64,000 bases of DNA from Corynespora cassiicola (GCA_022059125.1 JAEUWY010000002.1:310001-374000), one strand, 5' to 3'; positions 34,258 through 47,809 are shown, counted from the stretch's first letter. The notes: generated by a model not told the origin, from the sequence alone. A program made the numbers and translations.

Positions 34258-37200
34258 ATGGAGGACGGTCTGGACGAAGGCTCGGCCACGGCCTTCACGG
34301 TGCTAAAGCAGAAGCTTGAGCTCGACATCAACTTCGCCCCCCGCCTCGTGAAGGGCAAGACGACCATAGACATTCAGCCGCAGAGCGCAGACTTGCGCTG
34401 GATCCATTTCAACGCGCGCCAGATCAAGCCGACGAGCATAAAAGTCGCAGGGAGAACAGCAACTTTCAACTATTCGGACCTGTACCAGCGAGTCAACCTC
34501 CGTCCCGGGACCGGCATCGAACAGTTTCACTTCCCAAAGAACAGGCTACAGCGACATGCACAGGGTACCGAGGACGAGCTTGTCATAAATGTCCCGGACA
34601 ACGTCAGGATTCGGGAGCTGCAGCCTGAGGATGACGCGGAAGCGGCGGCGGCGGGATTTAGCACACTTGGTGAAGGAAAATACGCGCCGTTGAAGGTGGA
34701 GATTGAATACGTCCTGGAGAATTTTCGCGACGGGCTACACTTTGCAGGGTTGGAAGATGGCGACAACCGATACCCGCACGCATACACGCGCAACCCTCCT
34801 TTCCCCGGAGCTGCATCCTGCCTGTTTCCTTGCATCGACGACGGAAACACCAAGTGTATATTCGAGGTCTCTGTGCGCTACCCGCGCACCTTGGGTGACG
34901 CGCTTTGCAAGGCACCCGCACCTGCCCCAGATGCAGATGTTCAGACGCAGCCTAATGGTGTTCCTAAGGCTGACAGTGTGATGAGCGATGCCGAAGATGA
35001 CCCGCTCGATCTGACTGAGGAGGAGAAGGCCATAGAGATGTCTGTTGTCTGCTCTGGGGAGTTGACTGATGATGTAAGTTTACCACCAACCCAATGCTTA
35101 ACTTTGCGCATCTGCTGACTTATCTAGATTCCGGATCCTACCAATGCAAGTCGCAAAACTGCCAGCTTCTTTGTTTCCGTCCCCGTGCTCCCTCAGCATA
35201 TCGGTATCGTAATCGGACCCTTCCAACACGTCGACCTCTCTGAATACCGTGACATGTCGGACGACGAGCGTTTGGGCTCTAATGCGATCAGGGTCCATGC
35301 TTTTTGTCTACCAGGCAGGGAAGATGAGGTTCGCAACAGCGCCATGATGCTTGCCAAGACTCTCGACAGCTTCACTGAGCGCTACCAAAGCTATCCCTTC
35401 GAGAAGGCCTACAAGCTTGCATTTGTTGATGATCTCGATTGCGACACAACCCATACTGCATCCTTCTCGATCTGCAGTTCCCGCTTGCTCTTCCCTGAGA
35501 ACATCTGGGAGCCTCTGGAGTCGACCACTAGAGCCCTCATCCATGCTGTGGCTAGCCAGTGGATCGGTGTTAACGTCACTGCTGCAAATTCCAGTGCACA
35601 TTGGATCATTGTTGGCGGATCCTGGTTCATGACCGAATGGTATCTCCGCGATCTTTTTGGCCGCAATGATCACCGCTATCGCCAAAAGGAAATGATGGAC
35701 AAGGTCATGCAAATGGACAATAGGCGACCATCGCTGTGTGACTTGGGCGAATATATAACCTTGGACCCCGCGGAGCGAGAGTTTATGGAGCTGAAGGCTG
35801 TCTTGGTTCTCTCCATCCTCCATAACCGTCTTTTGAAGCAGAGTGGTAAGAATGGTGTTGACCGGTGCCTGTACCGCCTACTCTTCAACGCTCGTAACGA
35901 AAAACTGCCGAACGCCGCGATTACGACCGAGAGCTTTCTCGACATTTGTGAAAAGGTCGGCCACCAAAAGCTGGACACGTTCTTTAACCAATGGGTTTCT
36001 GGCGCCGGATGTCCAACATTTGAGTGCTTTCCGCTCTTCAACAAGAAGAAACAAGTCATACAGTTAACCATCAGGCAAACCCAAGGCGATCCGAGTATCA
36101 CCAAGGAAGAGCGATCGCTTGCTGCCGAGGATTTTATGCGGGAAGCAAAAGAAAAGGCACATGGCTTCAGACCGACGTCAGAATGGCCTGCATTTGTTGG
36201 CCCCATGACTATCCGTATCCATGAGGCTGACGGCACACCATACGAACACATTGTCGATATCAATTCCTCTAATGTCAAGGTTGAGATACCTTATAACACC
36301 AAATACAAACGCCTCAAGCGCAACAAGCGTGAAAAAGAACGTGTCGCCGCTGCTCAAGGGCTGGATGCATCCGGGGAGACTCAAGAAGACGTCACATTTT
36401 ACTCGCTAGGTGATTTATTCCAGAGCAATGAGGAAATAGATGAGTGGAGGATTTCGGATTGGTCACCTGAAGATGAGCAAAAGATGGAGAACGAGGCGTA
36501 TGAATGGATTCGAGTTGATGCTGATTTCGAGTGGATTTGCCGCGCCAACATCAACGACATGCCTTCATACATGTACGTCTCGCAACTGCAGCAAGACAAG
36601 GACGTGGTGGCTCAATGCGAATCGATCCAATACTTGGCTGGCAAGGAAGGCCACAAACTCATTTCAAGTATCCTCACGAAAACCCTGATGGATCCTCGGT
36701 ATTTTTGGAAGATACGTGCTCTCGCAGCTGATGTTATTTCCCAGAGTGCGAAACCGTCCTGCGACATGGTTGGACTGTTCCATCTGCGAAAGGCCTGGAG
36801 CGAACTCTTCTGTACACCCGGATCGTCCATGACTCGATCGAACGACTTTTCGGACCGGAGCTCTTATATGATCCAAAAGGCTATCCCAAAGGCCATATCT
36901 AGGATACGAGGACCAGACGGAAAGGCTCCCATGGAAGTAAAGGGATTCCTGTTGGATGTCATACGCTACAACGATAATCGAGGAAACGACTTTAGCGATG
37001 ACTACTATCTCGCAACTCTTATGCGTTGCCTGTCAGATTGCCTTGCGAGTAACCGACAAGACCTCGTTCAGAATCGTACCATGAGTATCATGGATGAAAT
37101 GGACGAGATGGAGTTCACTAAGAAGGCTTTGGAAGAGTTGGGGCGTCACCAACGCTTGGACGAGTGGATCCCCACCTATCAAAACATTTACACCACCACC

Positions 37201-38799
37201 GCGATGGAATGCGCCACCAAACTGATGATAGTCGGGGTGCAGTCATTGGAGGCCTCGGAGTTTTTACAGTACACGCGCATCGGAAACTCTGACATTGTGC
37301 GCATCAAGGCCTGGGAGTCCCTGATTCGATTGGGCACCTTCCAGAAACCCTCTGTTCTAAAATATTTCTTCCATGATCTCCAGTCTGATCCTTCCCCTTA
37401 CTATCGAGCGCAACTGTTGCGCGTGCTGGATTTGGCCATCGGCCAAATCGCAGTCGGAGACGTCTTTGTCCCGGCGGCGCCAAAGGACGCAGCCATGGGA
37501 GGACTGGTCATCGAACGAGAGGTATCTCAGACTGATCGTGAGAGCGAACTGGCTCGGCGGAAGCTAGATGGGGCACTCCGAGGTTTGAAGACCGATTTGG
37601 CTGCCAACGAGACTTTGAAGAAGGCGCTCGAACAAGCGTTGAGGTCCACTACCTTGTCGGCGAGTGATATTGCTGAACTGTTGGGATTCGCTAGCTTCTT
37701 CGTCGTCTCCAAGAACGAGTTGCACGTCCACCGTAAACTCCCGCGATTCTGGAAGGCCCAGCACGTTGGCAACGGCCGCCTGCGGTTTTTCCAGGGCGGA
37801 AGGATTCGCACTCTGCCTTTTCGGCCACCACAATCTCTCGGTCGCAAGCAGTCTGTTGCTCAACCCACACCCGCTCCACAACCTCCACAACCTCTGCAAG
37901 CCCCTCAAGCTCCACAAGCTCCTCCCAAGCCCCCGCAGGCCCCTCCGGCTCCTCTCGCTACACCCTTTGGAGGGATGAAGGTCAAGTTGCAGCTGAAGAC
38001 CAAGACTGTAGCCACGCCCCCTTCATCAGCCTCTCCCATGAACACTGCATCAGGGGCGGCAGCGCAGCGCACACCATCCGGGTCTGCTCCTCCATCCGCT
38101 AAGGAGAGACCACCAGCATCTGGGTTGGTCATCAAGAAAGAGAGTACCCCGGCTCCGGCTTCCAAACCAATGTCTCCTGCAGGTTTTCCTGTTAAGAAGA
38201 CGCACACACCCACGTCAGCATCCCCACTTCCTCGGTCTACGCCAGTGGCTACACCAGTTGCAACCCCAAAGGCCTCTCCAGCACCCACATCTGCGCCAGC
38301 ACCCACTTCAAAAGATGCTTCTACACACAAGACGTCTGTTTCCAAGCCTTCTGTTTCCAAATCGGCTGCACCTTCCAACGCTGCTCCGCCTCGCCCAGCC
38401 GCTTCAGGAGGGCCGACCATCAAGATCAAGCCTCCTAAACATCGACTTGGACCAGAACAGCCTGGCCGCGAGCCTAGCCAGAACAAGGAGGGCAAGAAGA
38501 TCAAGATCAAGAACAGCAGCAACAAGAAAAGTCGTATTGTCAAACTCCGTCTCCCACCTTACAAACTAGCGGCCGTAGCCAGTCGGACTCCCAAGCCCAG
38601 GCCCGCGGTGTCGTTTAAGAAACGCAAGGCAGAAGACGATGGCAACAGGCCCATTAAGAGACAGAGCACGGATCCAAGCATGCGCAATGGAGTCAAGAAT
38701 CCAAAAGTCAAGGTGGAGCGCACCAATGACACTCCGCCAAGACTGTTACTCAAGCTTCGTGTGGGCAGACAGAATCTGCCTGGCATGAAGCAGAAATAA
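34258..38799 (+). CDS. TAF2: Transcription initiation factor TFIID subunit 2 (TAF2)
   Basis: Exons 34258-35073 and 35128-38799, with a 54-bp intron, give 1495 residues. The N-terminal two-thirds has the M1-aminopeptidase-like fold of TAF2: FTVLKQKLELDINF, the DLRWIHFNARQI strand region, FAGLEDGDNRYPHAYTRN, and SCLFPCIDDGN. The peptidase zinc motif is replaced (ALIHAVASQWIG where an HExxH would sit), as expected for a non-catalytic TAF2. HEAT-like helices follow to about residue 1160. The C-terminus is a proline/alanine-rich low-complexity tail, then a lysine-rich end (KKIKIKNSSNKKSR). TAF2 sits in the TFIID complex and contacts promoter initiator DNA. The start ATG follows a GC-rich leader. 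This is a highly confident housekeeping gene. Confidence 0.96.
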
Positions 38800-40590
38800 T
38801 GCGTTCATACTATAGCTCGATCACAACGACGGAGATGGAGTTTTTCTATTAATGTCTTTTACTGTTTTGGCGCGTCCCTTCCCGGCGTTTTCAGGCCCCA
38901 ACACCAACAGCATTGGGGAAGGTTCACAAGATTTGTGCATCCTTGGGAAACCAAAAAAAATAATCAGCAGTTTGTTTGCGGACTCAGGGTGTTTCTTTCA
39001 TTGGGACAGCATCAGCGAAGGCGTTTGTTTTCTCTCAGAGGTCCGGTTTTCATTTTCTCGATTCTCAGAATTTTCTTGGTCTCCTTTCCTTTTGAGGGAT
39101 GTGGCAACTGGCGATTGATGGCATGGCTGGACGGTATGGATACATGGCACGACGATGGGCCGGAATTGAGGCCTTGGAATTGATGGAGATATACCCCTGT
39201 TCGCATTAGGGATCCAGCACGCAAGCAGAGCAAGTACGCACGCACGCACGAACTATGGGAGCATGTATGCGTAAGCGCAAGCGTGTGCGTATCAAGCAGG
39301 TCGAACTGGAATTGGAATTGTAATAGCAAGGCCTCCCTCCCTCGCGCCCAGCTTCTTGGGCAATACACATGCAGTGATGTGATGATTCATCGCCACACGG
39401 AAAGAGGCGCTCGTCCCGTCGAAGCCAACCCGTTACTGTATCGCGATGCCCGGATCTCCCGGCCCCTTTGCTCTTACACCCCCTCCCTCTTTCCCCGTCC
39501 ATCTACCTGCATGCTCCTTTTGGCCCTGCTCGGCGCCGCACTAAGTACCGACGCCGACCTCGATCCCGATGCTCGCTGCACTGCATGGAGTAGAGTACCA
39601 CGAGCCCCTATTCCGCTCCCTCCCTCCCTCGCTCACTCGCTCGCTCGCTCTCCGAGCACCGAATCACTCTCCCTCGCCGCAAACAGTCGTAGATTGGCGT
39701 GATGAGTGCGTGGTAATGCAACGGCACAGCACGGCACTGCACCGCACCAACCACGCACCAACGCAGCTCAACTCAACACGCCCCCCCACCTAGGTACCCA
39801 CGAAGCGAGCAAACGCCCCGCGTTCGGGCTCGGCTTCGCATGCTCACAGCAAACTAAAATGAGGCTGGGACGAAAAAGATGGAAAGCATGCAGCGCGCTG
39901 GCTAGGTTTTGCCGCTTTGGTGCGAGGTGTGCGGCTGTGCAGCGGGAGGGCGGGCGTGCGGGCTGCCAGCTTGGCCTACCTAGGACGAGCACATTAAGGG
40001 GGGCTGGGGGCCCGCGGGACAAGGAGACAGGGGACGGAATGTGCCGCGGGGCGGGCACTGCATGTGTGGCTCGTATTGAGGGTTGCGGATGCGGTTACGG
40101 AGCGGGAGGATGGGTTGGCATTATGGAGGTGGCTGGGGGGAGGGGGAGGGGGTGGTTGGTGGTCACGTGATGGCGCGTTTTACACGAGGTGGGCGGATTG
40201 CACGGGGAATGAGTCAGGAATGGTTGATGGAAATTTTTTTTGGGGGGGGGGGGTATAAGATACACTACACACGCACACACAACAGTCTTTCCGCCGTCGT
40301 CTTTTCGCCATGAAAACCTCCAGTGCCTCCCTTGAGGGCCAACAAATCATAATCTCAGTATCTTGAGAGCATCATAATGAACAAATAAAAGTTGATAACG
40401 AGTAGGGACGCACGCCAAGGGACAGTGAGTCATCATTATTACCGATTCGATGGCCAGATCAACTTCTTGATTGTGGTCGAGGCGCGAGAGGCAAGTGTCT
40501 GGTTCCGATTCGGCGTGGTTGGGGGTATGCTGCTTGCAGGTCGAGATAAGCCTGAGCGAGCACTTGTTTTTAGCTCCAATCAATTTTGCC
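38800..40590. other. Convergent intergenic region between TAF2 and the BAH-PHD gene
   Basis: About 1.8 kb. GC-rich in the middle with CGCACGCACGCACG-type repeats near 39236, a palindromic ACCTAGGTA at 39788-39796 and a G-rich tract at about 40125-40160 that could form a G-quadruplex. No gene was seen. Confidence 0.5.
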
Positions 40591-41853
40591 TCAGGTATCT
40601 GACGTGAGCTCACCATTCGTAGTAGATTTACTGTCAGCCATAGAATCAAGATACTCATTATCTTTATCGTCGAAGCCTATCACTGAGCCGACATCGTCCT
40701 CTTGCGAGCTTTCGGATTTCAAAGGCGGATCGTCTGGGGTAGTGATTGCAATTTTGTGCTCAGGCGAGTCCGCGTCAGAGTCCTCTGGAGAATCAATGAT
40801 GTGGTCGCACAAGAGACACCTGATTGGGACATCCCATGATCGTTCTTCCACCTCCCGCTGGTCAGTCACTACGAGGCGAGTCGCGCCGTCTCCAGTATTG
40901 TGTATATCTGCAGTAAAGGCAGGAGGCTCCTCTGCCAACTTGCGCCTCCTTCCGGGCTTCTTTTTGGCCGCCATCTTTACAGGAAGTGGCACGTTATTTG
41001 ATATATAGGCGTCCTCAATAGCAGCCGCCTCGATGCAACGGCCATGGAGCCAACTTTTGCACTTGTCGCACTCGAGCATGAGCTCATCTGGATTGCGCGG
41101 AACTTGGTCGACACAGTGTATCTCAAGCTTGGACAGGAGCGGCTTCTCTCCGCTAAAGTCGTAGCTTTGCCTCCAGATCAACGTTTTCGTATCAAAATAT
41201 TCATTGTCGTTGTTGGACTCTACCCAGTGTTCCATGTCGACCTTGCTGTCGATTGTCTTGGCATCGATGATGTCCATCCAGTTGGAAACTATGACTTCGT
41301 TGCGACCGTGCCAGATCTTTCGGCCACCTGGAAGGTCTTCAGGGCGATACATCCAGCAAACTCGAATGAACACGTATTCCGGACTTCCCGCGCGCACCTC
41401 CAGCACACGCGCGATCCATCCGTGGATGGGGGCAGAGGGGTTATCTTTGTCCGGCTTAACGTAGACGTAATCGCCAATCTGGAAGCTTTCTTGCCCAACA
41501 GTGAAGTGCTTGTAGACTCTCATGCTTTCCCATTCTCGTGCAGGTTGTACATGGTGGTATGTGGTGCCCAGAGCCGACCCTTCGACTGGGTTGGGTTGGA
41601 CGATGTTTGCCCGCGAGTCAGGCGCTGACGAGAAGCTATTTGCGCCAGTTTTGCGCTTTTTGCTGTTCCTGGAGCGCGCGAGGGTAAATCCGGGGAAATA
41701 CCCATACGTACTCCAGTCGATGTCAGTGTCGGTGTCGGCGTTGTCGCGCTTGCGCTTCCTCGGTGACGAAGGCGGGGCCTCACTCGATGTGCGGGGGTCC
41801 GATGCGGCGGTATATTGCGGCGCCGGATATGCGGCCTTGGACCTGCGAGCCAT
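40591..41853 (-). CDS. BAH-PHD chromatin protein (H3K27me3-reader type, EPR-1-like)
   Basis: An intronless frame of 420 codons from ATG 41853. Residues about 112-235 form a BAH domain (FQIGDYVYVKPD, IARVLEV, VFIRVCWMYRPEDL, HGRNEVIVSNWMDII) with aromatic positions Y129/Y131, W167 and Y169. The W-x-Y spacing resembles the H3K27me3-binding cage of plant EBS/SHL. A PHD finger follows at about 247-349: C247, C262-x2-C265, H270-x2-C273 and C346-x2-C349, with a 70-residue basic insertion (KKKPGRRRKLA) before the last pair. The second zinc cysteine is Asp249, so the finger looks incomplete. Neurospora EPR-1, a BAH-PHD protein, silences facultative heterochromatin, and a similar role here is inferred. 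A GTGAGC donor near the stop leaves a possible alternative C-terminus. Confidence 0.85.
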   Translation of the reverse strand: MARRSKAAYPAPQYTAASDPRTSSEAPPSSPRKRKRDNADTDTDIDWSTYGYFPGFTLARSRNSKKRKTGANSFSSAPDSRANIVQPNPVEGSALGTTYHHVQPAREWESMRVYKHFTVGQESFQIGDYVYVKPDKDNPSAPIHGWIARVLEVRAGSPEYVFIRVCWMYRPEDLPGGRKIWHGRNEVIVSNWMDIIDAKTIDSKVDMEHWVESNNDNEYFDTKTLIWRQSYDFSGEKPLLSKLEIHCVDQVPRNPDELMLECDKCKSWLHGRCIEAAAIEDAYISNNVPLPVKMAAKKKPGRRRKLAEEPPAFTADIHNTGDGATRLVVTDQREVEERSWDVPIRCLLCDHIIDSPEDSDADSPEHKIAITTPDDPPLKSESSQEDDVGSVIGFDDKDNEYLDSMADSKSTTNGELTSDT

Positions 41854-43648
41854 GATGGAATCGACGGCGATGGCTCAGGTAGGGCGTGGATTGGCACGTT
41901 GGCTAGCTAGCTCTGCCAGCGCGGAGAAGGGGCAGTGAGCGGTGGAGCTGAAGACGCGCACGAGTGGGTGGCACAGTACACGCGTCAGGGCGCGTTGCGA
42001 CTGGGAGGGGTCTCAGGGCTGACAGGATACTGTCCGAGTTGGGTGTAGAGGGTGCAAAGCGTGCAAGTAATATCCAACGAGCGTATCGCCGTGGCGGCGA
42101 GCAGCCCTCGGTGTTTTGTGGGGGATGACTGGAGCGTGGAGCTGGGGCTCCGGCGCGCAACGGTATTTCGACGACGCCAAGTTGCAGCGTCGGGTGCTGA
42201 TTGGCCACCTGGCCGTCACCTGCTCACGTGCAGCGACATTCACCAAGGAGGCCTGCGTCCAGACACGGCGCGTGCGGCATGGGCAGTTTACGCGTCGAGC
42301 GGCCAAACACCAAGCATGCAGCAACAAGCACCACGCACCAGAGTGGCACCGAAGCCACAGCAGTTATTCCTGGAGCGGTGACCAGAGGCAGCGTCAGCCC
42401 AGGTGCCGATCCCGGCGTGACTAAGCTCGCGTGAATGATCGCCCCCCTGAGAGCCGGCTGGCACAACGCTGCAGGCGGTGACAGCTGCATCGCCGGCACC
42501 CCCCCTGCCCGCCTGGATTTTGAGCCTCAGGTCTGCCGTGGTGTCTGAGATGTCGGCCGCGCCACGCCGTGTAGATGCATTCCTAGCGCCCGTGAGGGTT
42601 GCTGAGGAGAAAAGAGAGGGAGAGCACCGTGTTGTGCAATGGCATGGCGCGCCCATTCTTCTTGTCGCCAAAGCAGGGCCAAACCAAGGCCAAGCACCCA
42701 GCCACTGGTCAAGTCATCATCACCAAATGCCAGATGCACTCCGGGTCGCCTTCGGCAGGCAAGGCCGCTGGACCCGGCCCTGTTTCGACTAGCTCCTCAG
42801 GTCTCAAGGCGGTTGGATACGACTTGACCAGCCAGTGACAGAAGCCTCGTCAGCCCGGGTCCGCCATTGACGGAACCAGTGGCCTCGTCACAGAGGGCGG
42901 CGACGACGACGCCAGGCTCGCCAGCTTCGCCAGGTTTGGGCATGCCGTGGGCGCGCTAGCTCCAGTCTTTCACTGCAGTCGGCCTGTCGTCGCAGGGCCC
43001 AGCAGACATGCGCCCGCCGTGTAAAAGGACGGGGCCCGCTCGCGCGACCTTCACTTTTGCATCACCACCCACCGCCCGTACTGCGTAGCCACCAGCTGCC
43101 GCCCGCTACCGCCTGCTACCACCAGCGCCCCAGCGCCCCCCAGCGCCCCCCCCAGCTAGTTGCGGCCTGTCCAGGTGCCAGCTGGACCCTTTCAGGCGCT
43201 CGTCGTCATTGCGGCCAGTCACCACCCCTGCTCTCGCTGCCGCCGCCGCCGCCCAGAATTCCTCCGCCAGATCCACCACACGGCACTGCTCCACTATTGC
43301 TTGGGGCCCAGGTGCGTCTGTACCCAGCGTATACAACTGCCAGACGCTGGCCCTTTTGGTCCTCCCTTCCACTGCCTCTGCCTCGCCGTGCCTGCCGCCG
43401 CTCCCACGCCTGCCCATTTCCTATCCTCTCCTCGTCATTCGCTTTCGCCCTCCGCACCCGTCGCGGTGCCCGTGGAATACGACCCTCGACAGCCCTTGCA
43501 GTCTGCCGGCGCATCCGTGGCTTGCGCGGCTGACCCCTTCAACACCACGCGCCGCAACCAAGACACATCCCGCCGACTGCCCGACTGCCGCACTCAAGAC
43601 GGCCTGACCTAGGAGATACCAGAAGCCGGCTGCTCCGTCGCCGCTACC
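41854..43648. other. Divergent promoter region of the BAH-PHD and Caf120 genes
   Basis: About 1.8 kb, GC-rich, shared by two divergent genes. The right 600 bp is C/T-rich leader of Caf120. Open frames (for example 43057-43533) are composition artefacts of CT-rich DNA. Confidence 0.5.
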
Positions 43649-46600
43649 ATGGTCCGCCCCAAGAGAGGTAAATTGCGACTGTTCCCTTACAAACTGGCCC
43701 ACTGCCCCCACCCTCCAAGACGACCCCCGTCGCATTTTGCCTGTCGACGTTGTTTTTGCTAATGTTGCGCGCCGTTCGCTCCTTTACAGTGCTTTCTTTT
43801 ATGTCAGAATGGGGTGGCAATTCGCACCACAAGAGGAACGCTTCCTCCGCCCAGACATCGCCCACCCCGGCCTCGCCCTCTGCAAAGCAGCCGCATAGCT
43901 TTGCCAGTCCCACCGACTACAATTCCCCGGGCCCCGTCACTCGACCTCGCCAGGACTCGCAGCCCTCGTCGCGCCCCATGTCCATGATCCAGACCTACCA
44001 GCCTCCAGTCATGGAGGTGAGCCAGGACACGCTCCCCGAGCTGCAGCGCATCTTCACCTTCCTCAATAGCCACTCAAACAAGCTGTACCAGGAAGGCTAC
44101 TTCCTCAAGTTCCACGACACAGACTCGCGTACGTGTACACCCGAGCTCGGACAGTCCCCCGTGATACTGACACTTTTGCAGGTGGCCGCCCCGCCGCAGA
44201 TCGTGTGTGGCAGGAGTGCTTTGCGCAACTGGTCGGCACCATCCTCTCGCTATGGGACGCCAGCGAGCTCGACAAGGCCGGCGGCGACGCTGAGGTGCTC
44301 CCCACCTTCATCAACATTACAGACGCCGCAATCCACATGGTGTGTCGATCAATGACGCCATTCCAAACTTTGCTAATTCTCGCCAGATGCCCTCCATGGT
44401 GCTCAGCGACGGCAAGAAGCTCGACAACATCCTCAGCATCTCGACAGCTGCGAGCAACAAATACCTCTTCCACTTTAACTCGTTCAACTCCCTCACCCAA
44501 TGGACGGCCGGCATCCGTCTCGCCATGTACGAACATACTACGTTGCAGGAGGCATACACTGGGGCTCTGATTGCCGGCAAGGGCAAGTCTCTCAACAACA
44601 TTCGTGCCATTCTGGACCGCCAGCGTGCCAAACACGAAGATTGGGCCCGAGTCCGCTTCGGCGCCGGGACGCCGTGGCGCAGGTGCTGGTGCGTGGTGAC
44701 ACCGCCGGATGAAAAGGAGTACGTCAAGCTCCAAAAGTCGCAGAAGAAGAGCATGTATGGCAAAGCGCCTGTCCTCAAGGGCGAGATCAAATTCTACGAC
44801 ACGAAGAAGGTCACAAAGAAGACGCGCCCCATCGCGACAGTCCGGGATGCATACTCCTGCTATGCCATCTACCCGCAATCTAAACCGCTGATTGACCAGT
44901 CCACTCTGGTCAAGATTGAGGGCAAGATCACCGTCCACTCAAAGCCCGAGTCGACTACAGAAGGTTTTGTCTTCGTCATGCCCGAGACGCGACCTGCCGT
45001 GTCTGGTTTCGAGATTATGCTCCAATTCCTGTTCCCTGTCTTCGACACGTTCGCCCTGTATGGCCGCCCTAGCAAACTCATCTCAGATGTGCTCGACACC
45101 CGCGGCCTGATGTTTGCCATGCCCCCAGACAGGCGCTACGGCTATTTGGAGATGTGGGACGTGGTTAGCCTGATCCACTCCGAGGGTAGTCAGGCCTGGT
45201 CCGAGAGGGAGTGGAGGAAGCAGCTGAAAGATTTGACTTCTAAGCGCATGCTGTCCGGCCCGAGGGACCGAAGTGCAACCGCCAGCCGGAGAAACACCGT
45301 CAGTCGCACTAGCCTACCACCCTCACGCAGTGGAACCCTAAGGTTCGAGGAGCGCGGTTCTATCCGCTCACAGCCGTCCACCCGCCAGCCTTCACCAACT
45401 CGTCCAGGAGACTTTGAGCCACAAGGTCCTCGGCGTGTTGATTCTGCGCCTCCCACCTCCGCTTTTGCTCTCCCACGTCACCAGAGGTCCGTCTCCGAGC
45501 AAGTCAATGGCTACAAGCAATATCACGCAGAGACTCCTTCGCGGTTAGCTCATGGTCAGAATGTGGATGAGTTCGATAGTCCGCCGCCGCCGCCGCCCCA
45601 CGGTCGTGCCACTGGTACCCCTCCGCCCCAAGAAGGCTACGAGACGTCGGACGGAGAGGCCCCTAGCCCGGATACGCGAGTCCTCCCAGAGGTCCAGATT
45701 GCGGCAACTGCCCCTCCACGTGGGCCCGTTGATCCCCCGCCCACTTTTTCGCATGCGCCCAGCCAGCGGCCCCCAGTGAAGCCCTACCATCCCCAGACCA
45801 TGAAGCCTGACCCGCGCATGGACCCCGCTACTCTGGATCAATTGGCCGATGCGACAAATACCCCCCTTCCTGCAGGAATCGCTGCGGCTGGTGCTGCTGC
45901 TGCTGCTTGGAGGAGTCAAGAGAACGCTAGCGGCAGGCGAAGCGGTGACTTGGACAGAGACGGAAGCCAGGGACAATCGAATGCTATCAACCGAGGCTTC
46001 CCAGCTGACCAATATCTCCAGAGTACTAATAGCTCTTACTCGGGCCATTCTGGAAACCGCCTACCCACCATCCCTGCCTCTCCCTATGTTGAACAGCCCG
46101 AGTTTGTGGACTCTCCGGCCGCTTACCACCCCGTTGGCCCACCAGTTCCGGAGCACAAGGAGTTGCCACAGTCCCGTGGAAGTGAAGAGCTTGCTTACCG
46201 CCCGCGTCCTGGTAGCGGAGGCGGCCAGGTTCATCGCAAGCCAGTACCAGGTCGGTCTACACCTTTGTCGCGAGAGTCTTTCGACAATCGCTCGACCAAA
46301 AGCTCAAGTCTTGGCAGTTTACGAAACGACGTAATCGATCCCGATGCCCTTGACAACCTCAACTTGATGCGACAACCGAGTCAGTCGAGCAGCCGCTACG
46401 ATGATGATGCCTTGTCAACTTCGACGCCAGACTACGCTAGCACGTACAGCGAGGAGGTCAAGCCAAGGAGATTGCCAGAACGTCGCGAGGACCGTCCCCG
46501 CAGCGGCGTTTTGAAAACCATTGGAGACCCTAGTTTGAACCCCAAGCCCGATCTGGTTGTGGGTGAATACCACTACAAACCTGAATTCAAGCCCGCGGAG

Positions 46601-47809
46601 CCGTCAGCTGACATCCCCGACATTGACTTTGGCCCTACATACTCCTTGGCGCCAGACGCTAAACGCCCCGGAACCAGCGGCACCATGACGCAAGCTTTTC
46701 ACGATAATGGCGCTTCTAAGTCGCGGGAGAGCCTTGGTCTCACCAACGAGCAGAAGCGTCTGTCGGGTAGGACCACGCCAAATGCAACTCTACATATGCG
46801 TAGCTCCTCTGCCTCCCCACAGATGTCGGATACGCGGAGTGTAGCTTGGCAACCTGCTATGGTGTCTCAGTCTCAGGCTCAGCCGGACAGACAGAAGCTT
46901 GAGCCGGAGGAATGGGTTGCTCAACGTGCCTCTGTTGCTTATCCGCCTCACATGTCTCCTGTCCTAGGGCATGGCAGGAGCAAGTCTCACACGCCTCCCC
47001 CCATGAACCGCGCTTATTCTGGAGACTGGACTCACCTCCAACGCACCCCGGAAGCGATGCCTGTGCGTCCCCCTAGCCGACCACTAAGCCGGCCGCTGTC
47101 CCGCGGCGCTGGACCGTTGCTTGATCAGCGCCCTACGTCATTGTCTGCACGAGAGCAGGAGCACGTGGCGCGTCTGACCAATACACCTTTGATCGATCTG
47201 ACTAAGAACCCAAAGAAGAAACAGGAGCAGTCTTCCGAGGGCCTCACTGCCTACATTGATTATCGCGAAAAGGAGAGGGCAGCGGCCAAGGCCAATCGTA
47301 ACACGGCAGCCATGCAGGCCGAGATTGACAGGCGTATGATGGCACAACAGCAACGGCAGATGATGGAAATGCAACAGCAGCATGTCATGGAGATGCAGCA
47401 GCAACAGATGTTAGAAATGCAACAACAACAACAACAACAGCAGCAGCAGCAGCAGCAGCAACAGATGTTGGAAATGCAACAACAACAACAGCAGCAGCAG
47501 CAGATGGCAATGAGCCAAGGCGGTTTCGGCACTCCCACCATGATTGGCACTCCGCAGGCCTATCCCCAGGCCTTTGCCTACTCGAATCCCAATCAGATGC
47601 AGCAGATGTACCAGCAACAGGCAGGCTACTTCCCCCAACAAGGAATGTCGCCGGCTCCTATGCAGCAGGGTTGGGGAGCGCCCTCCCCACAGCCTATGCA
47701 GGGACCTTTTGCCCAACAACAGCAACCCACCACGCAAGCGTATGGCGCCAGCTTCGACCAAGCGCAGGCCGCGGCCCGATATGCGCATCAGCAAGGCAAC
47801 CGACGGTAG
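43649..47809 (+). CDS. CAF120: PH-domain protein, CCR4-NOT-associated CAF120/SKG3 family
   Basis: Exons 43649-43667, 43790-44128, 44182-44339 and 44387-47809, with introns of 122, 53 and 47 bp, give 1312 residues. The tiny first exon (MVRPKR) joins in frame to VLSFMSEWGG. A Caf120-type N-terminal region (LYQEGYFLKFHDTDSRGRPA, DRVWQECFAQLVGTILSLWD) precedes a pleckstrin-homology domain at about residues 265-400 (WRRCWCVV, GEIKFYDTKKVTKKTRPIA). A long disordered S/P-rich region follows, then a glutamine-rich block at about 1157-1214. Caf120 and its paralogue Skg3 associate with CCR4-NOT and localise at bud sites in yeast. Role here inferred from family. The polyQ is encoded by mixed CAA/CAG and is likely length-variable. 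Confidence 0.94.
47336..47508. repeat. CAA/CAG repeat within CAF120 coding region
   Basis: Alternating MEMQQQ units and pure CAA/CAG runs encode up to 15 consecutive glutamines. In-frame trinucleotide repeat. Confidence 0.9.

Noticed and set aside
37905..38543. 212-codon minus-strand open frame
   Set aside because: Antisense of the proline/alanine-rich TAF2 tail; repeated G/A/D content.
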